14,121 bases of DNA from positions 8,633-22,753 of the forward strand of contig JAOXYB010084608.1 in NCBI GenBank assembly GCA_028565635.1. The letters run 5' to 3'. Positions within the stretch are counted from its first letter, which is position 1, and each line of letters starts with the position of its first letter. Below the pieces are notes generated by a model. That model saw nothing but the letters and a program-made list of their open reading frames with translations, ran no database searches and was not told where the DNA came from. Positions 1-8,135 of this stretch are shown here, piece after piece. The stretch is from Phoronis ovalis (Eukaryota; Phoronida; Phoronidae). Position numbers and translations under genes: made by a program.

Positions 1-1354
1 GGTTACAAGCTGTTATGAAAAAGAGAGGGCATACCAAAAATAGCGACACTGCTCAACTTGTGCTCTAAAATGGCCTGTGTGAGACAACTTGAGAATTTAG
101 TAGTAGAAAGGGACCCTAAGCTTGCAGACATTTTTTGTAAAAACTAAAATTTGTATGGAAACTTTCGTTTGTGTGCTTGTTTCGTTGTATTTGCTCGACA
201 TGCTGAGTAGTTTTGTATGTTATGTATTTTAGAACTCACCTCAGAGTAATGGAGAACTAAAGGTAGAGTAAACTAATATCAAATATTTGGCCAGGTTGTT
301 CCATAAAAAATTACTACTCTCAGAGGACCTGAAAACACCCCCTCTCCTCCTGCAATTTGAACTATTTTCATGTTATTGTACAATAATTCAAACTTGTATT
401 TGCAACCTTATTACAGCCTATTTCCTGTTAGCCCTATACAGTTCATAACTATCAAATCCGCTCCTCAGTAGTAATTTTTAACAGTACAGTCCTTACTCAA
501 ATGTTAGCCTTTTGTTTTTATCACCTTAAATTTTGAAGTCAAATTCTTCAGTTTTGTGTACTTTATGTTAATTTTAACTAAAAAAATGTAAAACTGCAGG
601 GCTTTATAAAATATGTAATTCATACGAAACCCAGGTCTTGACTTATAGTTATACTGTAATCCTGGTAAACAATTTTATACTGCTTTATCAAATCAGCTTG
701 CGTTGGACTTCAAGTTCTTGCTAAAGAAGTTTCCAGATGAGAATTCTAATAACCCCAGCCCTATCCGTTATCCATCAAGTAAAATTTAGCATGCCTCTTG
801 TTGATGTACTTACAAGAGCATTAGAAAAGCTACAATTATGTCTGAAGAGAAGTACTTGAGTGATGACTAAATAGGATTAAAAACAGCATGTTCAAGCAAT
901 AACAAAATTTGCAAAATAACCTTGAGTTAAAGGTTTGCATGTATTGTATAATATAATATTACATTGGATTTTCACGTACTAACTGCATGTGGTCTTTAAT
1001 TGATTGTACCTTGGTTTTGTGTTTTGTCTTGTGGTATACGTTATTCAAATATTTCACCTGTAAATCAGTTTTCGTGGTTAAGAATTATAATGTGGCATGG
1101 AGAATTTAAGATCTACACTTTAAACTAGACAGTGTATGTTCCAGCTCAAAATAATTTTAAGTATCAAAGCAAATTAATGAATTCTGTCCAGGATTGTGGA
1201 CTGTATGCAATTTTTGCTAAGCTGGTTATATTATTAGCACTTCGTAACACACCCTGACTAATTTACCATCAATCTGATTTATTAAAAAACTGCAGTGCTC
1301 ATTCTGTAATCATTGTTTGCAAAGCAATAACCATGTAAGTAATTATCATGCTTG

Positions 1355-1363
1355 TCAGGTAAG
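1355..1363 (+). promoter_or_regulatory. Recursive-splice-like CAG/GTAAGT site (candidate)
   Basis: The sequence CAGGTAAGT, preceded by a short T-rich stretch (cttgt), is an acceptor end fused directly to an ideal donor. This is the form of a zero-length exon used in recursive splicing of long introns. A second good acceptor (ttgcag) ends 19 bases downstream of the CAG, at 1376. The pyrimidine tract is weak, so chance occurrence is quite possible. No coding exon is recognisable beside it. Confidence 0.25.
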
Positions 1364-1565
1364 TTTGTCATTGCAGGTTGACTTCTACTGCTTAACCATA
1401 CAAATGATGTGAAAATTATACAATTCTTACTACTTGAGTGCATTTTACTGCATCACTGGAGAAATCAGCATTGAACAAGAAGAGCAAGTGCTCTCAATAC
1501 TCGTATCTGTTTAATAATGATCAAAGTGTGTCCTGTATGTTGGCAAAAGGCAATTTGAGCGCTTA

Positions 1566-1571
1566 CTATGT
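1566..1571. repeat. Target-site duplication, left copy (CTATGT)
   Basis: This CTATGT directly abuts the left inverted repeat of the 414-bp element and is repeated exactly at 1986-1991 beside the right end. Confidence 0.75.
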
Positions 1572-1985
1572 CAGACCCTGTGGAATTCCGTAGAGAAAAA
1601 GTTAAAATTGTACACAATTTTTTTCCTTATTCTGCAACAGAAATGACAAATTCCGCTGCAGAAATAGCAAATTCTGTGAAGTTCCCCACAAATAATATAA
1701 GTTATTTTTGGATGAAAAACATTCATTTAATAACCAAGATGACGCTACGAGCGTTTCAGGAACCTTCAGGCATGTTCGTGTTTTTCGATAGAACTAATGT
1801 GTCCAAAAATGCTTGTGGAGCCATCTTAAAATTGCTCCCATAAACAGCGGCGGTGCTCTGGTGTGTTCATCTTGATTAATGTATTAATTTTTCTTAAAAA
1901 CAAGCAATTCCGCAGCAATATTATAAAGTATATTTTCCGCGGGATTCTGTCCGCGGCGCCGTAATATGGAATTCCACAGGGTCTG
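1572..1985. mobile_element. MITE-like non-autonomous DNA transposon, 414 bp
   Basis: The element is bounded by perfect 18-bp terminal inverted repeats at 1572-1589 and 1968-1985, beginning CAGACCCTGTGG. It is flanked on both sides by the same 6-bp sequence, CTATGT (1566-1571 and 1986-1991), which is a target-site duplication. The inside carries several copies of an attccgc-like word and a tandem pair of 21-bp units (1638-1679). A GC-rich patch near the right end has two CCGCGG palindromes (1937-1942, 1951-1956). It encodes no transposase, so it must have been moved in trans. The superfamily is uncertain. A 6-bp duplication is not the usual hAT (8), PIF/Harbinger (3) or Tc1/mariner (2) length; Dada elements, with 6-7 bp, are one option. 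Confidence 0.85.
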
Positions 1986-1991
1986 CTATGT
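1986..1991. repeat. Target-site duplication, right copy (CTATGT)
   Basis: This CTATGT follows the right inverted repeat directly and matches the left copy at 1566-1571 without mismatch, suggesting a fairly recent insertion. Confidence 0.75.
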
Positions 1992-2153
1992 ACATTTGTT
2001 TAGGTGATGAAAACAAAGATTAAATGGTAATAAATGATAGTTGATGCACAGAGTAATAAAAATTGTTAAAGCCTACACTAGCTTGCAGAAAAGTTAAAAG
2101 TGAACAGTTTGTGCAGGAACCGTAGATGGAGCTAGTTTTTTCTGTCTTTTTAG

Positions 2154-2317
2154 AATGAAAACATTGAAAACCTCATTGGGTTTAATATGTCAAGTTATCG
2201 CTCATGTAAGAACCTATGGAAATCCTGTGTGGAACATCACACGTTTTTCCGCCTTCACTCGGCTCCTATAGCTCCGTCCAGGCGATTCTTCCTCCTTGGA
2301 AGTAAATTTAGGTACAG
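2154..2317 (+). CDS. PTPN4: Exon A: end of the FERM domain of a PTPN3/PTPN4-type tyrosine phosphatase
   Basis: This 164-base exon encodes 54 full codons plus two bases. It begins [12 protein letters not shown] and continues through [15 protein letters not shown], the signature C-terminal helix of the FERM F3 lobe, close to the equivalent part of human PTPN3 and PTPN4. It ends LGSKFRY, the start of the FERM-adjacent segment. In the family, FERM targets the phosphatase to the membrane-cytoskeleton interface. The acceptor is a long pyrimidine tract ending in AG at 2152-2153 (phase 0). The donor is AG/GTAGGT at 2318 (two bases carried over). Without splicing the frame meets TAG at once. The loop between FFRL and LGSKF ([13 protein letters not shown]) differs from the vertebrate proteins. 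It is partial: the rest of FERM lies upstream of the window. Confidence 0.93.
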
Positions 2318-3033
2318 GTAGGTGTGATGTCGTTTTCAAACTTACAATGTTCTCCACAAAAATCATATGCCGGTTCAGGGCACCTATATTTAGCCATACA
2401 TTGTTATGTATTTATATACGGTTTATGCTAAATGGTGATATACAGAATTTTTGTGAACATGCATATGATTTGTGAAGATCACTATCTATATATTCCTACT
2501 CACACACATGCGCTATCATTGCACGAGAATTTGTTATCCACCAGTGTAGTTGTTGGAATGTGAAAACTGCATAGTTCAATTGCTGATAAAAATTACTGTT
2601 GTTTCAGTAGTATTGGTAAGCATTAATTTAAAAAACAAACAAACAAGAAATGACCTTACCAGTATGCATGTGGTTTCCTGTGTGAATTTTAAAATCATGT
2701 ACTAGCTGGAAACTAGAATACCTTCTGTTTTTGCGTTTACGAGTGAAATACAATTAGCAGATAAGAGCTATAGTTGGTATTTTTTCATAAACATTTTTAT
2801 ATTTTATGAACAGTCTCTAGCATAACAAAGGCTTGTCACGTAACTTACGGAAACAATTTCCAAAAGGAACTGTCGAAATTGTTCAAATAAAGTTAACAGT
2901 TATTATGTAAAACAGCTAAGAAAGAAGCCAGTATTACTCATGGTGCTCTAGAATTGGAACTGATTTGATATGGCATTAATTAAATTGAACAATTACTAAT
3001 TTCCTGACAGTTTATATATTGTTTTGCTTTCAG
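2318..3033 (+). other. PTPN4: Intron A-B, 716 bp
   Basis: This phase-2 intron runs from GTAGGT to a TTTGCTTTCAG acceptor. It contains a fold-back sequence (2355-2474) just after the donor and a short CAAA microsatellite-like run near 2631-2645. I see no gene in it. Confidence 0.88.
2355..2474. repeat. Imperfect fold-back (long hairpin) in intron
   Basis: The outer arms are cacaaaaatcatatgc (2355-2370) and gcatatgatttgtg (2461-2474), complementary except for a two-A bulge. Inside them, atttagccat (near 2390) faces atgctaaat (near 2447), giving a second imperfect arm. A third small palindrome (atacat/atgtat) sits near 2396-2411. The intron RNA could fold into a hairpin of about 120 nt with bulges. 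It could equally be a worn foldback transposon. No target duplication was found. Confidence 0.5.
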
Positions 3034-3102
3034 TGGTAGAACAGAACATCAGGCAGTAGAAGAAGCCAGGCGGAGAGCAAGAATGGAACGATCATTTTCA
3101 AG
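3034..3102 (+). CDS. PTPN4: Exon B: FERM-adjacent (FA) segment
   Basis: This 69-base exon enters in phase 2 and leaves in phase 2. It completes the serine of FRYSGRTEHQ and encodes GRTEHQAVEEARRRARMERSF, followed by SR across the next junction. The order FRYSGRT...Q...R.F is the FERM-adjacent motif shared by protein 4.1, EPB41-like, FRMD and PTPN3/4 proteins, a basic, phosphorylation-prone extension of FERM. The acceptor is ttttgctttcag (ending 3033) and the donor is CAAG/GTACAG at 3103. The short, highly charged exon (many Arg and Glu) probably forms a helix. Confidence 0.92.
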
Positions 3103-3501
3103 GTACAGATTGACGTGTAAAGTTTGGTTCAAAGGGTTTCCTTGAAAAGTCCTTGAATTTGAAATTGTCCGAAAAGCATTTGAAAATTGCTTGTTATGTG
3201 CCTGTCACCAAAATTTGCTGTGGATAGCAAAATGTATAAAAAGTGACATACATGTATTATGTCCTGCAAATCACCAGATAGCAGGAAAACACTTAATACA
3301 GTGGGCATACTCGGACTGCTGTGCTTCTACTCCCCGTCCTTTAAAATGAAATAATGGTTTGAAAAGTCCTTGAAATTGAAACTGATGCTATACATATGAA
3401 TTTCATGTTTAAATGTTGATACCAAAAGAAAAGTTGTAACTGCTGTAATTTTTACAACACACACTTGGTAATATTTTTCACCTCATTTTCTATTTATTTA
3501 G
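3103..3501 (+). other. PTPN4: Intron B-C, 399 bp
   Basis: This phase-2 intron runs from GTACAG to a tatttatttag acceptor. It carries two copies of a ttgaaaagtccttgaa word (3142-3157 and 3359-3374) in otherwise featureless AT-rich sequence. Confidence 0.87.
3142..3374 (+). repeat. Pair of direct repeats (16-bp core, about 25 bp in all)
   Basis: The 16-base word ttgaaaagtccttgaa occurs exactly at 3142-3157 and 3359-3374. The following ten bases are similar (tttgaaattg against attgaaactg). The word is itself a near-duplication of cttgaa. The 217-base spacing suggests two fragments of one dispersed repeat, or a local duplication. Confidence 0.55.
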
Positions 3502-3744
3502 GTCGCCGAGTAAGCGATACGCAAGGCGAACAGTTGGTGGTATTACGAGAGAAGTGATCACATCTGAACGCAATGTCCAAGACGGGTATCGTAATGTTCC
3601 AACATCTCGCTCATCGAATGTGATTAATTCTAACAGCATGCACACTTTACGTCATTATCAGAGTTTTAACAGTAATGCTAGATCACCACTAGCCAATGAC
3701 TATAAGGCATCAAAAGCATGGTCGGATGGGAATCGTTCGGACGA
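3502..3744 (+). CDS. PTPN4: Exon C: FA tail and FERM-PDZ linker, first part
   Basis: This 243-base exon is phase 2 on both sides. It encodes (R)SPSKRYARRTVGGITREV and then a serine- and asparagine-rich stretch with HTLRHYQSFNSNARSPL, ending WSDGNRSD. Joined to exon B it reads FSRSPSKRYARR, close to the FARSPSKPLARK segment of human PTPN4, which is the best argument for a PTPN4-type label. The remainder looks disordered and is poorly conserved, as expected for the linker between FERM and PDZ. The run RSFSRSPSKR is a plausible kinase site. The acceptor ends at 3501. The donor is GA/GTGAGT at 3745. Unspliced, the frame stops immediately (GAG TGA). Confidence 0.9.
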
Positions 3745-4600
3745 GTGAGTGCATGATTTAGACTTTAATAGTACTAAACCGGTTTTATAGCAGGCTTTTG
3801 CAGAGTGCATTTCATTAAAGAGGGAATGTGACTCGTGCATGTACACCATAAGAAGAATAAATTAATTTTCTTATCCACTTCGGCATTAACAGAAAATCTT
3901 ATTTATGAGCCTAGTGAAATTTGTCACGAATACAGGTAATCATGTTTCGTGAAGCATCATATGTTTGCTGTTACAACCATAAACATACAACATCTGTAAT
4001 GATGCTGCTACAAATAGCAGCCAGTCACCAAAAAAAATTCCAATAGATTTACAGGAGATATGCACAACATGTTGGCTATATTAGTATATAGAAGTAATTG
4101 CATCATTCTATTCTTACAAAACTTGAGTGAAAAGAAATTACTGCATGAGCTAATAGTGTTAAGTTGGTAGAGTTTGTAGTAACATACACATTCTCTATTG
4201 TCTCATTAACTCAATACAATGTAGTAAACATACACATACTCTGTTGTCTTATTAACTCAATAAAATGTAGTAAACATACACATACTCTGTTGTCTTATTA
4301 ACTCATTACAATGCTAATGAGGGGGACCAGAAAGAACAAGCTATGTTATAGCTCCAGAAAGTCGGTTGTTTGAGTGACAGTTACAAGAATTGATGCGACA
4401 TCAGTAGAAGCTTTGTAGGCTTATAGAGCATGGAAATGTATCTATTCAGATCAGTAGGATTTTTTTAAGAATATACAAATTTAAAAAAATTGTTCCTTTT
4501 TGTAGCAATGAGAATTTGTCAGAGCTAATGCTAACTACATGCTGTTATTTTACGTTTCACTGATGGATAATTTATTTGAAAAAATTGTTATGTTTTTTAG
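3745..4600 (+). other. PTPN4: Intron C-D, 856 bp
   Basis: This phase-2 intron runs from GTGAGT to a tgttttttag acceptor. It holds a three-copy 46-bp tandem repeat at 4176-4312. Nothing else is recognisable. Confidence 0.87.
4176..4312 (+). repeat. Three-copy 46-bp tandem repeat (minisatellite)
   Basis: Copies lie at 4176-4220 (45 bp), 4221-4266 and 4267-4312 (46 bp each). All begin gtagtaa, have a middle of the form acatacacat..tctgttgtct and end attaactca. The second and third copies differ at only two positions near the end, so they arose by a later duplication than the first. Confidence 0.9.
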
Positions 4601-4778
4601 CGATGGAGGGTTCTTAGATACTAACACAAAAAAGAGAGGATATAACTCAATAGCAGAACCTGCACCGCCAGCATCAAACACCATTTCAAACTGTCTGTCT
4701 GTGGACGAAACAAGTAGTTTATCACTAACGGAACAATCATATGATATACATTTACCTACTTATTTAGATCAACCTGTG
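4601..4778 (+). CDS. PTPN4: Exon D: FERM-PDZ linker, second part
   Basis: This 178-base exon enters in phase 2 and leaves in phase 0. It encodes (D)DGGFLDTNTKKRGYNSIAEP, an APPAS stretch, a serine-rich run (LSVDETSSLSLTEQ) and SYDIHLPTYLDQPV just before the PDZ exon. KKRGYNSI followed by SYDIHLP resembles, in order and spacing, the KKNSWNQI...TFDIP segment of human PTPN4, although identity is low. No folded domain is expected. The donor is CCTGTG/GTGAGT at 4779. If the intron were retained, the frame would run 18 more codons to TAA at 4833-4835, giving a protein with no PDZ or phosphatase domain. Confidence 0.87.
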
Positions 4779-7700
4779 GTGAGTACAATAATTTTTAACA
4801 TTCTGTTTAGATGGTTTACAACAATTGTTATGTAATATGATAACTAAATGTAATTAACAATTGGTTGGCAGAGAAGCAGCTTATGTGCTAGTTTAAGTTT
4901 TACTCACTAGGTAGCACCAAAGGCATAATTTAAATTTTAAAATGGTAAAAATGTTTCAACCTATACAAACACAAAAAAATTCTCTTAGTGTGGTTTCAAG
5001 TTTAATACATGACTTGTTGTATTACTATGCTAATGATATGCAGTTTAGAAGTACAGAGGAGCATAAAAAATTACTATTTAGCTTGACTGCCTCCACTTAA
5101 AAAGTATTTTGTGAAGATTTGATTTCTGAGTTATATTAAAAAAATATGATAAATACGAAGCTTTATTAGTATAAAATATCACATATTTTATATATTACAT
5201 CATATTCAATTTCAAAAGAGGGTGATGAATCTGCAATGAAAATAAACCGTATTATATTAATTTTCATTCAAAATTCTTTATTTATTCTCATATTTCACAC
5301 TAGTGTAATGGTGATAAAAGAAAAGTTAAAATATTTGTCCATTAAACAAACACCTGTGTGATGTGATATTACAAAAGTCACATTCCATCACAGTAGTCCT
5401 AGAATGATTAAACCAGTAGGAAAATATTTTGTATTCTTTCTGTCTATTCATCCATTCAGCCCCCATAAAAATAAAGAATCTGTTTGTTCAACTCATTGGG
5501 TCATGAAAGCCTGTATATGGATTCCAAAGGTACTAGGGGGACATGGGGAGAATTCAGTGAAAATCATGAATAACACCAGATGTATTAGTATTAAAATCAA
5601 ATATATTTTTGTTCATTTTTGATGAGGAGGCACATCTGTCTTGTTACTAGTATATTCATATTTTGATCATAGTTTTATCAGTGTGTTTAGGGTGTTGCAT
5701 AATTTTCTTGAAACCTGAAGCCCTGGTTTAGTTGTAATTGTGGTCATTATGTTATTATGCAGAACCACTGTAATTATCATATGAATACACTTAAACTATT
5801 ACACTACTATTTTGTTGGATGCTATAGTATTTCTGTGATGAAAGGTGTGTTAAACCTGCTGGCTGTCTAAATATTTGTATGAAGGAAACATAGAAGTGAA
5901 AAAAAAACATAGTGCTTTGCTTGGTATTCAGGCTTGCTTTTCTGAAAATGACGTGAAGCATACTGAAAACTAGTCTGTGGAAATAACATTTACAAAGTTA
6001 TGGAAATATTAAAATATTTAATGGCAGTGTGTTTGTGAATAGAAATAACAGACAATGTATAGTATGATGTGCATTGTAATGTACTGCTGTCCGTGTAAGG
6101 ATCACTGATATATGATTTTATGGATAATTTAAAGGAAGGGAATTTATTTCACTGATAAGGTAAACCTCAATACTTGGCCAATAAGGAAATAGCACAACCT
6201 TAAATTTTAGTGCATAAAGATTGGTGAACTGTTTGTTTGTTTGTGACAAGCACATATCTGTGGTGACATAAATAGTTGTAATTTCTTCATGCTGTGCAGT
6301 ACCATTGAAAATCTGTAATCTAGTGTTGTGAAATTAAAAACCCAACCTGTCATTGGGTATTAAGGATTAATCTTTGTAACAGGGATACAGGCAGGGAACT
6401 GAAATTGAAGAGAAAGTTTAAATTGTTGAATATTCTGTGAGAGATATTATAACTCTGTTGTTTATAATTGTGTTGAAATTGTACAAGTTACTGGAATTTG
6501 GCATGTCATTTAGAACTCACAGAGATCAGATAAAGTGATTGTAGTACTGAATTCGAATCTTCTGGGAGTTTGAAGTGCAGCTTTTAAAAAAGAATTTGTT
6601 ATAGGCATTTAAGGTCACTTACCTGATTAATAGTTAAAATACCTGTATGTGTGGACTGCATTCCTGCATGAATATTGTTGACAGGATAATAAAGGAAGCT
6701 GGTGGGTTAAATATCCATACAAATAGCATCCTGGTTAGATGAGGATGAGTCGACATATAATTTTACTGTATGCTATAATCATTAATCCCTCAGGACACAA
6801 TTTGAAAGAGAAATAAAATAGATATTTCTATGGATTAGGGATTTGTGAGACTACATTTTTCACTCTTGTTAAATGTGCTTAACATACTAGTGACTCAGGT
6901 AAATGCTAAGAATAGACTGAAATAAAAATAGATTAACAGAGGAATAAGGATTAATGAGGCAACTTCTATGAACCTGACTATGTAAATCTGCTCAACACAT
7001 GTTGCTTGGTTGATGTGCAGTTGTTACATGTTATGTGATTGGTTTATTTTTTTTTTACCAATTAAATTGTTTTTATTATCCTGCCTTGATAAAGCTTCAG
7101 CAGAAGAGATAATTTTAGTAGAGAGTGAAAGATTTAGAGTGAAAAGGTGAAATTAAGATTAGGATTAACAAATACTTCGAAGACATGAATTTTTTTAGTT
7201 GTGAACAACAATGTTGAAGAAAATTTAAGCTATTGGAGGTGTGAACAGGTATTTTGTACAAAACAAAATTTTTTGGCTTTGCATAATTGTCAAAGTGGAA
7301 GTCTGGAATTTGTTCTCCTTTAATCACAAATTGCAGCAATTACTATAACAAACTTGACAACAGCACACAAGTATCACTGTTGGAATTGTCATAGAAACGG
7401 AATTAAATTAAGGAATAAAGGCTTGAGAAATTTATATGTTGAACTTGTATGTGTATTGTGGACTAACTGGTAGGTTTATTACAGAATATCAGAGACAGTA
7501 GAATAACTGTTTGTATGTATTAATTTTCAGTTGAATTGATTTGTACATGGAATTCATAATTGGACAACAGTATTTCAGGATAGTGTAAATTTGTATACTT
7601 GCTCCATATGAATGACTACCTGTAACTGGAGGTATACATAATCTCCTGAAGATTAAAAGGTGATTAATGATTAGGGGAATTAATCTTTGACACAGCTGGA

Positions 7701-8084
7701 CATAGTATTAGTATAGACATCCTCTCTATAGGTATTATAAATGTTTTGAAAATTCTGTGGATTAAAATATTTTTGATTGAAGTGGAATTTTCAGACTATC
7801 TGTGAACATTTTATTTGCCACATTTTGAATTGCGGAACATTTAATGTCTTATTTCAAGCTTTGACTACAGCACCAAGGAAAATGTTACAGTGAAATTGTA
7901 CAAGTTTCAAGGATTTAAAATTGCTGTATCAGTTTCATCAAGGATATTAAATACATACTTCATTTTCTGTGCAATATTGACAGTGGTGCTTGATAGGAAT
8001 ATGTTAATAGAAAAAAAACGACAAGGTCAAATGGCCGTATTAAAGTACAAATTTGGATTAAAAACTGTTTTTGGATTAGTTCAG

Positions 8085-8135
8085 GTGAAAAATAAACAGC
8101 AGCTGGCTGCTACACACATACAGTATTCCAGAAAG
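8085..8135 (+). other. Possible 51-bp cassette exon (speculative)
   Basis: A CAG at 8082-8084 behind a modest T-rich tract and an AAAG/GTAGGT donor at 8136 bound 51 bases with no stop. They read VKNKQQLAATHIQYSRK. Both borders are phase 0, the same as the flanking real exons D and E, so inclusion would add 17 residues to the linker without shifting the frame. The stretch lies in a 105-codon open region (7845-8159), unusually long for such AT-rich sequence. No homology is recognised, and the pyrimidine tract is poor. Confidence 0.18.

Larger units (their letters stand above)
1..2153 (+). other. PTPN4: Intron (3' part) upstream of the first visible exon
   Basis: This AT-rich stretch has no recognisable coding exon. 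It is read as the end of the intron preceding the FERM exon, because the exon at 2154 opens in the middle of the FERM domain behind a strong acceptor (long T/C tract ending in AG at 2152-2153). It contains a complete small inverted-repeat transposon (1572-1985) and a CAG/GTAAGT sequence at 1355-1363. Two short open stretches (3-65 and 649-786) match no family I know. The 91-codon open frame at 1568-1843 lies almost wholly inside the transposon and is not treated as a gene. The upstream FERM exons must lie before the window. Confidence 0.7.

Noticed and set aside
3-68. Open stretch ending in TAA that could be the end of a terminal exon
   Set aside because: It has only 21 codons, is cut by the window edge, shows no family match, and the surrounding gene continues downstream on the same strand.
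649-789. 46-codon open stretch with a protein-like look (LALDFKFLLKKF)
   Set aside because: It has no homology to the FERM domain or any family I recognise, no clear donor, and ends in TAG. Chance is more likely.
1568-1843. 91-codon open frame
   Set aside because: It starts four bases outside the transposon and otherwise lies wholly inside it, begins in the terminal repeat and resembles no transposase.
5404-5622. 72-codon open frame
   Set aside because: No similarity to the phosphatase linker, phase-compatible borders or known domain.
7115-7339. 74-codon minus-strand open frame
   Set aside because: It is low-complexity, K/S/L/F-rich translation of AT-rich intron with no motif or supporting signals.
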